DNA from: UBA1443 sp964445745
GTDB taxonomy: Bacteria > Omnitrophota > Omnitrophia > Omnitrophales > Aquincolibacteriaceae
Length of the DNA stretch: 64,000 bases
Assembly: GCA_964445745.1 (NCBI GenBank)
Contig: CAYULU010000004.1
Span: forward strand, 1-64,000
Direction of reading: 5' to 3'
A program made the position numbers and the translations under genes. The first letter of the stretch is position 1, and each line of letters opens with the position of its first letter. Positions 43,272 through 51,856 of this stretch are shown here, one piece after another. The notes beneath the pieces were generated by a model. The model had not been told where the DNA came from and ran no database searches. It was given only the letters and a program-made list of their open reading frames with translations.

Positions 43272-45023
43272 TTACCTTCGATAAACCGGAAGGGGCTGAT
43301 ATTTCGTATGGAGCAAATGGTGCGCCTTTTCGCTAAGCGGTTTACCGAGAAATTCTTTATAGAGCTTCTGCACATACGGATTTTCATGAGAGCAACGCAC
43401 CGTTTGAGCTTCATCATCGGTGTACAGCCCTTTCGCACGCGCAATCCGAAGCTCATCCGTCACACCATAAGGTTGTCCCCCGCCTCCCACGCAACCGCCG
43501 GGGCACGCCATGACCTCCACGAAATGATAAGGTAACGGTTTACCTTCCTTCTGAGCCTGACGGATTTGGTTTAAGACAAACTCAACGTTGGCAAGACCAT
43601 GCGCGACCGCAATCTTCACTTCCGTCCCTTTAATATCAACGGAAGTTTCCTTAACGCCTTTCAGCCCACGCACATTTTCAAATTCGACCTTGGCAAGTTT
43701 TTCTCCGGTCACAAACGAATACGCCGTCCGAAGCGCCGCCTCCATGACACCGCCCGTTGCACCAAAAATCGTTCCCGCGCCGCTATAATCCCCAAGAATA
43801 TGGTCGCACTCTTCATCCGGCAAATTGACAAAGTCAATTCCTGCCTGTTTGATCATTCGCGCGAGTTCCCGGGTCGTAAGCACCACATCCACATCCTGGT
43901 ACCCCGAGGCAGACATATCCGTACTACGGGAAATTTCAAATTTTTTAGCCGTACAAGGCATGACGGACACTACCCTTAACTTTGCGGGATCCAGCTTGTT
44001 CTTTTGTGCATAGTACGTCTTGATCAACACCCCCATCATTTCATGAGGCGATTTCGCAGATGAAAAATGAGGGATCATATCCGAATGAAATTTCTCCATA
44101 AAATCAACCCAGGAAGGGCAACAGGTTGTAATGAGCGGAAGCGGCCCTTTTTTGTGAACAAATCGCTCAACAAATTCCGACGCTTCTTCCATAATCGTCA
44201 CGTCCGCGCTAAAATTCGTATCAAAAATCGCCTTAAAACCCATGCGTCGAAGTGCCGCATAAATCTTTTTCGTCACATTAGCTCCAAGCGGAAAACCAAA
44301 AGCTTCTCCAAGCGCGACGCGAACCGCCGGGGCAATTTGGACAACGCAGTACTGCTCCGGATCACGCAGGGCACGCCAAGCAAGAACGGTATCATCCTTT
44401 TCAAAAATAGCACCCGTCGGACAGTGAGCCGCACACTGTCCACAGCGAACACAGGGAGAATCCGAAAGACTAATATCCCCCGCCGGCGCCATCCGCGTAT
44501 TGAATCCTCGCTGTAGAAAGGTTAAAGCCCAGACATCCTGGACATTTTGGCAAACATCGACACACCTTCCGCAGTTAATACACTTACGCGGATCCAGCAC
44601 GATGTTTCCCGTCGAATCATCCTTCGGAATTTCACGCACAATTTTTTCAAAATATTCTTCCCGAATTCCAAAGTCTGCCACCAGAGTCTGTAATTCACAA
44701 TTATTGTTTCGTCCACAAGTGAGGCACTCATTCGGATGATTGGAAAGAAAAAGCTCGATCACAGTCCGCCGGATCGCGACAATCTCGGGGTCGTGAGTGA
44801 TGATATCCATACCTTCCTCGATCGGTGTGCAACAGGCACGAAGCATTTTTTTTGAACCCTTGACCCGAACGAGACAAATACCGCAGGCACCCGAGGCGTG
44901 CAGATAAGAATCCGGGTGTTTGCAAAGTGTCGGAATCTTGATCTGGACTTTCTTGGCAGCATCGAGAATCGTCGTCTGCGCGGGCACTTCTACTTGAATA
45001 CCGTTAATCACTGCTTTAACCAT
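43272..45023 (-). CDS. hydA: [FeFe] hydrogenase catalytic subunit, NADH-linked type
   Basis: Reversibly makes H2 from reduced cofactors. In the 583-residue protein, the plant-type [2Fe-2S] domain is near 34-64 (Cys34, Cys47, Cys50, Cys64). A His-Cys3 cluster is at 96-109 (SNHPNECLTCGRNNNC). Two [4Fe-4S] clusters have Cys148-Cys158 and Cys191-Cys201. The H-cluster motifs are TTCCPSW (299-305), MPCTAKK (355-361) and CPGGCVGGGGQP (507-518). With NuoE- and NuoF-like subunits upstream it fits the NADH-dependent group A hydrogenases that may bifurcate electrons. It lies 47 bases after the NuoF-like gene. Confidence 0.96.
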   Translation of the reverse strand: MVKAVINGIQVEVPAQTTILDAAKKVQIKIPTLCKHPDSYLHASGACGICLVRVKGSKKMLRACCTPIEEGMDIITHDPEIVAIRRTVIELFLSNHPNECLTCGRNNNCELQTLVADFGIREEYFEKIVREIPKDDSTGNIVLDPRKCINCGRCVDVCQNVQDVWALTFLQRGFNTRMAPAGDISLSDSPCVRCGQCAAHCPTGAIFEKDDTVLAWRALRDPEQYCVVQIAPAVRVALGEAFGFPLGANVTKKIYAALRRMGFKAIFDTNFSADVTIMEEASEFVERFVHKKGPLPLITTCCPSWVDFMEKFHSDMIPHFSSAKSPHEMMGVLIKTYYAQKNKLDPAKLRVVSVMPCTAKKFEISRSTDMSASGYQDVDVVLTTRELARMIKQAGIDFVNLPDEECDHILGDYSGAGTIFGATGGVMEAALRTAYSFVTGEKLAKVEFENVRGLKGVKETSVDIKGTEVKIAVAHGLANVEFVLNQIRQAQKEGKPLPYHFVEVMACPGGCVGGGGQPYGVTDELRIARAKGLYTDDEAQTVRCSHENPYVQKLYKEFLGKPLSEKAHHLLHTKYQPLPVYRR

Positions 45024-45069
45024 ATTGACCCCATCAAGTTCCTAATCAATTTAGATTTGAAATTTCAGA

Positions 45070-46806
45070 TCAGCTTCGGCTTATGGCCCTAGGCTTACAA
45101 ACCTCAAAACACTGTCCACATCGAATGCATTTGGTCTGATCGATCAGGTAACCGCTTTCACGGTTTCCCGAAATCGCACCCACAGGACAAGCCTTAAAAC
45201 ACATCCCGCACTTCACGCATTTATCCTGAATAATCACAAACTGGATCAGCTTCGCGCACTTGCACGCGGGACATTTCTTCTTGTTCACATGCGCATCGTA
45301 TTCCGCACGATAATAGTGCAGGGTGGACAACACCGGATTGGGAGCCGTTTGCCCAAGGCCACAGAGGGAGGCCTTCTGCATGGCGTGTGAGATTTGCTCG
45401 AGCTGGGCCAGATCCTTTTGCGTTCCTTGTCCATCCGTCACTTTCGTGAGAAGCTTCAACATTTGGGTGCCGCCGATCCTGCAGGGCGCACATTTTCCGC
45501 AAGATTCGTCAACGCAAAACCCGAGATAAAATTTCGCAATATCCACCATACAATCATCCTCGTCCATAACAATCATCCCGCCCGAGCCCATGATGGATCC
45601 CATCTTCTGCAGGCTTTCATAGTCCACTTTAGTCGCAAAATATTCTTTCGGGATCACACCGCCCGAGGGACCGCCGGTTTGAATGGCCTTCACCTGCTTT
45701 CCGCTCATCGCGCCACCGCAAATCCCGTACACAATATCCTCAACCGTGGTGCCCATCGGCACTTCCACCAGTCCAGAGTTTTTAACTTTTCCCGTCACCG
45801 CAAAAACTTTAGTCCCCTTCGACGTTTCAGTCCCGATCTTTGAAAACCAGTCAGCGCCCTTGAGGAGAATGACGGGGATATTGGCAAGAGTTTCCACGTT
45901 ATTGATGCAGGTCGGCCGACCCCACAATCCCTTGACTGACGGGAAGGGAGGCCTCGGACTCGGATAACCGCGCTTGCCTTCAATCGATGCGATCAATGCG
46001 GTTTCTTCACCACACACAAACGCACCGGCACCAAGACGGATTTCCAGATCAAAGCAAAAGGAAGAGCCAAGAATGTTATTTCCAAGAAGTCCGGTTTCAT
46101 GACAACGCTTAATCGCTTTTTCAATTCTCTCGATCGCAACCGGATATTCCGCACGGATGTAAAAGAACCCCTTCGACGCGCCAATCGCGTAACCTCCGAT
46201 GATCATTCCCTCGATCACCGAATACGGGTCCCCCTCAAGAACTCCCCTGTCCATATAGGCACCCGGGTCGCCCTCATCACCGTTACAAACAATATATTTC
46301 TGGTCGTTTTGGGACTTGCGAGTAAATTCCCATTTCATACCGGTTGGAAATCCGGCGCCGCCTCGCCCTCGAAGCCCACTCGTTTTCATTTCCTGGATAA
46401 CTTTCTCCGGCGTATAACTTCCAAGGACTTTCGCAAGCGCGGCAAACCCGTCGTGAGCTATATAATCTTCCAAGCTCTCCGGGTCAACAACACCACAATT
46501 GCGAAGAACAATTCTCAGCTGTTTCGAAACAGGTTTCACCAATTTTGCTGAATAAGGATTCCCCGTTTTGATGCTATCTACAATCAAGGAAACATCGGAT
46601 TCTTCAATCTGCGTATAAACAAGATTATCCGGAACCACGCGTACGGCCACTCCCTGGTTATAAAGACCGATATCTGCAACACGGACCGGGATCACCTCAT
46701 TTTCAAGACCCTTTTCCCTAATCACTCCGAGAAAGAAACCGTAAAAGTCCCTGGTTCTATCTTTTCCCGCAATTCCCGTATCCTTGATAAATACTGTCTT
46801 AGACAT
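45070..46806 (-). CDS. hydB: NuoF-like flavoprotein subunit of the hydrogenase
   Basis: Oxidises NADH via FMN and passes electrons to HydA. The 578-residue protein has LRGRGGAGFPTGMKW (FMN/NADH site), NGDEGDPGAYMD, SCGKCAPCRIGG ([4Fe-4S]), and two further ferredoxin clusters at the C terminus (CVKCGMCFKACPVGAI and CIRCGQCFEVCKPRAI). The N-terminal part (1-100), which in HydB proteins is a thioredoxin-like [2Fe-2S] domain, has no Cys before about residue 104, so it has lost its cluster. A separate small ferredoxin of that fold is encoded just upstream. Confidence 0.94.
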   Translation of the reverse strand: MSKTVFIKDTGIAGKDRTRDFYGFFLGVIREKGLENEVIPVRVADIGLYNQGVAVRVVPDNLVYTQIEESDVSLIVDSIKTGNPYSAKLVKPVSKQLRIVLRNCGVVDPESLEDYIAHDGFAALAKVLGSYTPEKVIQEMKTSGLRGRGGAGFPTGMKWEFTRKSQNDQKYIVCNGDEGDPGAYMDRGVLEGDPYSVIEGMIIGGYAIGASKGFFYIRAEYPVAIERIEKAIKRCHETGLLGNNILGSSFCFDLEIRLGAGAFVCGEETALIASIEGKRGYPSPRPPFPSVKGLWGRPTCINNVETLANIPVILLKGADWFSKIGTETSKGTKVFAVTGKVKNSGLVEVPMGTTVEDIVYGICGGAMSGKQVKAIQTGGPSGGVIPKEYFATKVDYESLQKMGSIMGSGGMIVMDEDDCMVDIAKFYLGFCVDESCGKCAPCRIGGTQMLKLLTKVTDGQGTQKDLAQLEQISHAMQKASLCGLGQTAPNPVLSTLHYYRAEYDAHVNKKKCPACKCAKLIQFVIIQDKCVKCGMCFKACPVGAISGNRESGYLIDQTKCIRCGQCFEVCKPRAISRS

Positions 46807-46828
46807 GGCGCTCCTGTTTTTGAGTAAA

Positions 46829-47176
46829 CTAAACTCGAATATCCATTACGTGATCATTGACGAGCAGTCTGCCGCACACATGATCTTCGATGATTTTGAC
46901 GGCCGTTTCGCGATCCACCTTACCGTAATGAACCCGGGGCAATCCCCTGACGCAAACCTCAACCATCGGCTCCGCCGAGCACATCCCCACACACCCGCAT
47001 TTTTTGATCTCAATGTCAGCATTATGTTTACGAGCTTCTTCGCAAAGCACATCAAAGGTTTCCTGAGCTCCCGCAGCGATCCCGCAACTTGAACAACCCA
47101 CTTTGATCCAGTTTTTTTCAGCCGCTGTGGCGTCCTGTTTGATTTTGGCCAGATCTTCCCGAGTCAGTTTTGCCAT
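46829..47176 (-). CDS. thioredoxin-like [2Fe-2S] ferredoxin
   Basis: A 115-residue protein of the type found in NADH-linked hydrogenases and formate dehydrogenases. It has cysteines in VGCSSCGIAAGAQ near residue 27 and in KKCGCVGMCSAEP near 60-70, the four-plus Cys pattern of the thioredoxin-fold [2Fe-2S] family. The ATG at 47176 is chosen because homology starts there. It lies between the NuoE-like and NuoF-like genes, and could replace the lost cluster in the N-terminal domain of the latter. Confidence 0.88.
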   Translation of the reverse strand: MAKLTREDLAKIKQDATAAEKNWIKVGCSSCGIAAGAQETFDVLCEEARKHNADIEIKKCGCVGMCSAEPMVEVCVRGLPRVHYGKVDRETAVKIIEDHVCGRLLVNDHVMDIRV

Positions 47177-47192
47177 ATCCCCCGCGCTCCCA

Positions 47193-47687
47193 TTAAACCA
47201 CTTTCGTTTCCGTCCCGATTTCATCCGAATAATGTGCGATAATATTTCCAATATCCTTCTTCTTGACACCGCCGTAAATCTTTTCACCGATCTTGAGAAC
47301 CGGCGCAAGGCCGCAACACCCCAGACAGCGAACTACTTCAAGATGAAACTGTCCATCCTTCGTCGTCTCTCCTGGTTTGATACAAAGAAGATGCTCAAGC
47401 TCGGCCACCAGTTCTGCACCGCCCTTCAAATAACAGGCAGTTCCCATACAAACAGAAATGGTCTTTTTCCCGGGAGGTGAAAGACGGAAAAAGTGGTAAA
47501 AAGTAATGACTTCATAAATACGCGCCAGCGGCACATCCAGGACCTCGGAAAGCACCAGGGACACTTCTCTGGGAACATACCCGTAACGGTTCTGGATCTG
47601 GTGGAGCACCATGATCAGATTGCCTTCCTTGTCCTTCCACGCATCTGCGATCTCTCGGATCTCTTTCTCAATCTTACTTTTATCCAT
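47193..47687 (-). CDS. hydC: NuoE-like [2Fe-2S] subunit of the hydrogenase
   Basis: The 164-residue protein has an N-terminal helical part and a thioredoxin-fold [2Fe-2S] cluster with Cys80, Cys85, Cys121 and Cys125 (VCMGTACYLKGG and VRCLGCCGLAPV). It relays electrons between FMN in the NuoF-like protein and other clusters of the complex. It lies 16 bases before the small ferredoxin gene and 23 bases after the AhpD-like gene, all on one transcript. Confidence 0.96.
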   Translation of the reverse strand: MDKSKIEKEIREIADAWKDKEGNLIMVLHQIQNRYGYVPREVSLVLSEVLDVPLARIYEVITFYHFFRLSPPGKKTISVCMGTACYLKGGAELVAELEHLLCIKPGETTKDGQFHLEVVRCLGCCGLAPVLKIGEKIYGGVKKKDIGNIIAHYSDEIGTETKVV

Positions 47688-47710
47688 TCAAAAACTCCCT
47701 CGAACTACTT

Positions 47711-48052
47711 TTATTTTTTTATCTGCTCAATCGCTTTAGCCACCAACGTTACATAAGTCATTGCACTGGCCCCCCCCACCAGAACCGCCACCATGCAAGC
47801 CTCGAGCATTTCTTCCTTCGACCATCCCACATCCAAACATTGGCGAACCGCATTGGGAATGCAGACCGGACACTTCTGGGTAACGCTTGCCACCAGTATC
47901 AAAAGCCACTTTGTCTTTTCCGGAATCTTTCCGCCCCGGGTCAAAGCTTCTTTTTCCTTCATAAAAGCGTCGTAGGCCTGGGGAACCGTTTTCCGGATAT
48001 CCACCATCGCCTCATTAAACTGGCTCAACAGCTTCTGCGCATCATATTCCAT
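47711..48052 (-). CDS. carboxymuconolactone decarboxylase/AhpD-like protein
   Basis: A 113-residue helical protein with CPVC at 61-64 (QKCPVCIPNAVRQCLDVG) and the following GWSKEEMLEACMVAVLVGGASAM, the pattern of the AhpD-like family whose redox-active Cys pair acts in peroxide or disulfide reduction. It is the second gene of the Rex-led operon. A role in protecting the oxygen-sensitive hydrogenase is a reasonable guess without direct support. Confidence 0.85.
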   Translation of the reverse strand: MEYDAQKLLSQFNEAMVDIRKTVPQAYDAFMKEKEALTRGGKIPEKTKWLLILVASVTQKCPVCIPNAVRQCLDVGWSKEEMLEACMVAVLVGGASAMTYVTLVAKAIEQIKK

Positions 48053-48099
48053 ATTTTGACCTCATTTTGGCCCGTTAGAACCCGTAGTTTCCTCAATGC

Positions 48100-48717
48100 T
48101 TATGACTGGGCGCCACAGAAAAGAGAAAGTATCTTTAATGTAAAATCGATACTCCGAACCTGCACTTTCTCGGGAACATTAATCGAGTGCGGCGCAAAAT
48201 TCAAGATCCGGTGAAGCCCTGACAAAACCATGTAATCGGCAACTTCCTGGCACTGCTCTTTCGGTACGGCAATAATTCCAATATCCGCCCGGCACCTTTT
48301 GATAATCTCCGGAGCCCTTTCAAGGGGATAAACCTTGACTCCGTTAACTTTTTTACCGGTCTTTTTTCGATCCACATCAAAAGCGGCCACCAGCTTGATC
48401 TTTTTCTGGTGAAAACCCGGATATTTTAGTACCGCAGACCCTAAATTTCCTACCCCAAAAAGCACCAAATGAACTGTGTGGTTCTGCAACAAATAATTTT
48501 CAAGCGTCTTCTTCAGATCGGCCGTCTTGTACCCGACCCTGGGTTTCCCGACGCTTTTAAAATTGGAAATGTCTTTCCGTATTTGGACATCCGAAAGACC
48601 TGTAATTTCAGAGAGCTGCCCGGAAGAAACCAGATAGCGTTTTTCCTTAAGCAGACCTTCCAGAGTTCTGATATAGAGGAGAACCCTTGTAATCGTCTTT
48701 CGGGGAAGTTTTTTCAT
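48100..48717 (-). CDS. rex: redox-sensing transcriptional repressor Rex
   Basis: Represses target genes when NAD+ is high and releases DNA when NADH rises. The 205-residue protein has an N-terminal winged helix (LSEITGLSDVQIRKDISNFKSVGK) and a Rossmann domain with VLFGVGNLGSAVL (88-93), AAFDVDRKKTG and IGIIAVPKEQ. Family length is about 210. It heads the hydrogenase operon, and a Rex-like site lies just upstream of its start, so autoregulation is likely. Confidence 0.96.
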   Translation of the reverse strand: MKKLPRKTITRVLLYIRTLEGLLKEKRYLVSSGQLSEITGLSDVQIRKDISNFKSVGKPRVGYKTADLKKTLENYLLQNHTVHLVLFGVGNLGSAVLKYPGFHQKKIKLVAAFDVDRKKTGKKVNGVKVYPLERAPEIIKRCRADIGIIAVPKEQCQEVADYMVLSGLHRILNFAPHSINVPEKVQVRSIDFTLKILSLFCGAQS

Positions 48718-48724
48718 TATGAAT

Positions 48725-48742
48725 TCGTGAAATTCAGAACAA
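48725..48742 (-). promoter_or_regulatory. candidate Rex operator
   Basis: TTGTTCTGAATTTCACGA on the minus strand. Against the Rex consensus TTGTGAAnnnnTTCACAA, the outer TTGT is kept, the right half differs by one base (TTCACGA), and three of seven left-half positions are changed. It covers the predicted transcription start and lies eight bases before the rex ATG. Confidence 0.55.
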
Positions 48743-48747
48743 TTAAA

Positions 48748-48776
48748 ATATTACCAGCCTAAAACAGTTTTGACAA
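48748..48776 (-). promoter_or_regulatory. promoter of the rex-hydrogenase operon
   Basis: TTGTCA (48771-48776) and TAATAT (48748-48753) on the minus strand are separated by exactly 17 bases. The -35 is one base off consensus. The start site would fall near 48741, inside the Rex-like operator. Confidence 0.6.
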
Positions 48777-48807
48777 CATGAAATTTAAACCCGAAACTTG
48801 CCCCCCC

Positions 48808-49260
48808 CTACTCGCCGATGTCCTCATCCCAGAGCTGAGGGGTTTCAGAGATAAAATCACGCATGATCTTTTGACATTCGGGAAGATTAAGGTTCATCAT
48901 TTTAACACCCCGGTTCTTTGCATAAGCCTCAGGCCCCCGAAACGTTTCATTCTCTCCGATAACCACTACCGGTATTTTATAGAGAAGAATCGCTCCCGTA
49001 CACATCGAACAAGGTGAAAGCGTGGAGTAAATCACGCATTTTTTATAATCCTTCGAAGTAAGCCGCCCCGCGTTCTCCAGACAATCCATTTCCGCATGCA
49101 AAATAGCAGAATCTTTTTGGACTCTCCGGTTATGCCCCCTTCCGATAATCGCTCCGTCCTTCACAAGGACCGAGCCTATCGGAATGCCGCCTTCGGCATG
49201 GCTTCGTAATGCCTCTTTTATCGCCTCTTTCATGAATTTTAGATGCTGTTTTTTCGTCAT
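48808..49260 (-). CDS. cytosine deaminase of the fungal (FCY1) type
   Basis: The 150-residue zinc enzyme has His55-Ala-Glu57 (ILHAEMDCLENAGRL) and Pro83-Cys84-Ser-Met-Cys87 (STLSPCSMCTGA), the cytidine-deaminase-superfamily metal site. As I recall the yeast FCY1 sequence, the similarity runs the whole length and includes GGIPIGSVLV, GRGHNRRVQK, VVIGEN and the C-terminal PQLWDEDIGE. It is therefore more likely to deaminate cytosine to uracil than to be a tRNA adenosine deaminase (TadA), the alternative. It lies opposite the rex promoter, on the same strand, and is probably transcribed independently. Confidence 0.82.
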   Translation of the reverse strand: MTKKQHLKFMKEAIKEALRSHAEGGIPIGSVLVKDGAIIGRGHNRRVQKDSAILHAEMDCLENAGRLTSKDYKKCVIYSTLSPCSMCTGAILLYKIPVVVIGENETFRGPEAYAKNRGVKMMNLNLPECQKIMRDFISETPQLWDEDIGE

Positions 49261-49377
49261 AAACTTCTAAAGAAAAAACTTTCCTATTTTTTAGCTCCAG
49301 CGTTTCTGTCCACTAGCCCAAAAATAATTTCCTAAAACCGATCCGTTGGATCTTCCCAACTCCTCTTGGTTCCTGTT

Positions 49378-50805
49378 TTAGAACTTCAAAAATTCCATAC
49401 GATAATTTGCCGTGGGGTTACGAGCCGAAGGGCCGGCGACTAAAACCGCTCGTCCCCCCTCAGGCATTTCTCTTTTCAACCACTCAGCCGCATAGGAAGT
49501 CCAACACTCTGGTTCATCCTCCATTTCGATCGGATAAACTCCGTAGGAAAAAAGAAGCGGCCGGGTCATCGACCGTTCCGCGCTGGCCGCAACAATCCAG
49601 GGAGACGGCTTAAACCTCGAGATCATCCGAACCGTTGCACCTGTCCGGGTGGGGATAAATAGAGCCGCGACCGGGATCGTTTTAAGTGTACGTTCCACAA
49701 CGAGCGACTCCGCTTCCCCAGGCGAATCGATCGGATCTTGCTCGCATAGCGCTTGAATCGCCTCTAACGTTGGCTGAGGACGATGGCATTCCGTAAAAAT
49801 CGCAATTTTCGATAACATCGCCACTGATTCTTCGGGGAACTTTCCCATCGCGGATTCTGCCGAGAGCATCACACAATCCGCCCCATCAATAATAGCATTG
49901 GCAACATCCGTCGCTTCTGCCCGAGTTGGAAGTCGGCTTGAGGTCATCGACTCAAGCATCTGAGTCGCAACGATCACAGGCTTTCCGGCTAGGTTGGCCT
50001 TCGCGATCATTTTTTTCTGCGTGATTGCAATTTGTTCGATCGGAACTTCAACTCCGAGGTCCCCCCGTGCCACCATAATGCCATCAGCCGCTTTCAAAAT
50101 CTCATCGAGTTGACTCAGGGCCCCGGCCCGCTCAATCTTTGCGATGATAAACGGATTTTTTCCCATCCGGATCGCGGCGTTCCGAACCGTCTCAATGTCT
50201 CGGGCATTTTCAACAAACGACTGACTCACAGCATCCACACCATTCGCAAGCGCAAATTCAAGACATTCCCGATCCCGTTCTGTAAATGCGCCAATACCGA
50301 GATGGATCCCGGGAAGATTGAGCCCTTTCCTTGAACGAAGCTCTCCGCCCACAAGCACTTTGCACCTGACATCATGCCCCGACACGTTTTCAACCGCCAG
50401 TTGGACAAGCCCGTCATTGAGAAAAAGTTTGTCGCCGGATTTCACAACCTTGGGGAGAGATTTAAAGCTCATCGAAACCCGCTGAGAATCACCGACAATA
50501 TCATCCGAAGTCAGGGTAAACATGTCCCCTGCCTTGAGCTCAACGGGCTCCGGTCTTATGGGACCCAGCCGCATTTTGGGACCGGAGAGATCCGCCATAA
50601 TCGCAACTTTTTTTCCGGTGACCTTTTCTGCCTCACGGATTCGGCGAATCACTCTGCCGTGGGCCGAAAAGTCGCCGTGGGAAAAGTTAAGCCGGGCAAT
50701 ATTCATGCCCGCGTTGATCAGGCTCTCCAACATCTCTCCTGACTCGGATGCCGGCCCGATCGTTGCGACAATTTTTGTTTTATGCCCCGGAAGTATGGCC
50801 ACCAT
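49378..50805 (-). CDS. pyk: pyruvate kinase
   Basis: Makes pyruvate and ATP from phosphoenolpyruvate and ADP. The 475-residue protein has TKIVATIGPAS at the N terminus, MNIARLNFSHG, the K+/Mg2+-site IIAKIERAGAL, MVARGDLGVE and ATQMLESM, and the C-terminal regulatory fold ending in GPSARNPTANYRMEF, a slightly modified nucleotide-like tail. With ppdK in the same genome, flux between PEP and pyruvate may run either way. Confidence 0.96.
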   Translation of the reverse strand: MVAILPGHKTKIVATIGPASESGEMLESLINAGMNIARLNFSHGDFSAHGRVIRRIREAEKVTGKKVAIMADLSGPKMRLGPIRPEPVELKAGDMFTLTSDDIVGDSQRVSMSFKSLPKVVKSGDKLFLNDGLVQLAVENVSGHDVRCKVLVGGELRSRKGLNLPGIHLGIGAFTERDRECLEFALANGVDAVSQSFVENARDIETVRNAAIRMGKNPFIIAKIERAGALSQLDEILKAADGIMVARGDLGVEVPIEQIAITQKKMIAKANLAGKPVIVATQMLESMTSSRLPTRAEATDVANAIIDGADCVMLSAESAMGKFPEESVAMLSKIAIFTECHRPQPTLEAIQALCEQDPIDSPGEAESLVVERTLKTIPVAALFIPTRTGATVRMISRFKPSPWIVAASAERSMTRPLLFSYGVYPIEMEDEPECWTSYAAEWLKREMPEGGRAVLVAGPSARNPTANYRMEFLKF

Positions 50806-50884
50806 GTATCGTCCTTTTCACCTTCACCGTTTTTTTGTTGAAGGTCTCACCAGTTGAACACGGGAATTTGTCCCGTTTGAGAAA

Positions 50885-51757
50885 TCAAACGTCGGAAGAC
50901 TCGGTCAGGTCATCATCGGCCGTTTCTCCGGCTCCCGCGCCCTGATTCTTCCGGGGAACAATCGTATCGGTCACATTTCCCGAACCGTCGATGATGCCAC
51001 GCCTGGATGCTTCTATAAATTTGACAAAGTGTGCGACCTCCGGACTCTTGAAACTTTTTTTGATGGCTTCAATTGCCTGGGTCGTATTAAGTCCTGAACG
51101 GTATAAGAGCCGATAAGATTCTTTGATTTCTTTCCGCACTTCAGATCCGATGCCGGCGCGACGCATCCCCACCACGTTGATTCCCTGGGCCACACCCGGC
51201 CGACCGCCACAAATAACAAAGGGGGGGATATCTTTGTTGAACGCCGAAAGCGCGCTCACCATGGCAAGCATACCAATTCGCGTAAACTGATGAAATCCTG
51301 TCATACCGGAAAGAAATGCACGGTCTTCCACCACGCAATGGCCGGTCAGCGAAGCTTGATTGACCATAATAATACGGTTTCCGAGACAGCAGTTATGGGC
51401 AATATGGCAATAGGCCATAATAAAGTTTTCATGCCCGATGACAGTTGAAGTCCCGGCCTTGGTACCCCGGTGAATTGTGACAAATTCGCGGATAACATTC
51501 TTGTTCCCGATCTTTGTCTCGGTATCTTCATTCTTGTAGGCAAGATCCTGGGGAGTGTGGCCAATCACGGCGTTCATGTGGATCTCGTTGTCATCTCCCA
51601 ACTCGGTACCCGTACCAATAAACGTTCCCTGGGATATCCGGTTACGCCGGCCAAGCCTGACTCCACTTTCTATGGTGACGCATGGTCCGATTGAATTCTC
51701 GTCACCTAAAGAAACATTGCTTCCGATGATTGCCGTGGGATGAATGATGTTCGACAT
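50885..51757 (-). CDS. lpxA: acyl-ACP-UDP-N-acetylglucosamine O-acyltransferase
   Basis: First enzyme of lipid A synthesis. The 290-residue protein begins IHPTAIIGSNVSLGDE and is a left-handed beta-helix of hexapeptide repeats. The catalytic region is AYCHIAHNCCLGN (His of the HIAHNC motif), with REFVTIHRGT before it and GMTGFHQFTRIG after. It carries about 28 residues of disordered acidic tail beyond the usual end. It shows that the cell makes lipid A and thus has an outer membrane. A minus-strand TATAAT (51765-51770) lies seven bases before the ATG, so the mRNA may be nearly leaderless. Confidence 0.95.
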   Translation of the reverse strand: MSNIIHPTAIIGSNVSLGDENSIGPCVTIESGVRLGRRNRISQGTFIGTGTELGDDNEIHMNAVIGHTPQDLAYKNEDTETKIGNKNVIREFVTIHRGTKAGTSTVIGHENFIMAYCHIAHNCCLGNRIIMVNQASLTGHCVVEDRAFLSGMTGFHQFTRIGMLAMVSALSAFNKDIPPFVICGGRPGVAQGINVVGMRRAGIGSEVRKEIKESYRLLYRSGLNTTQAIEAIKKSFKSPEVAHFVKFIEASRRGIIDGSGNVTDTIVPRKNQGAGAGETADDDLTESSDV

Positions 51758-51856
51758 GCGGGGGATTATATCAAGTTCGGCACGCGGAGTACAGCATACG
51801 AAGTGTTGGAAGATGTGTTGGAAGACGACCTTTCGTGTTTCTCAGGCCATTCCGCA

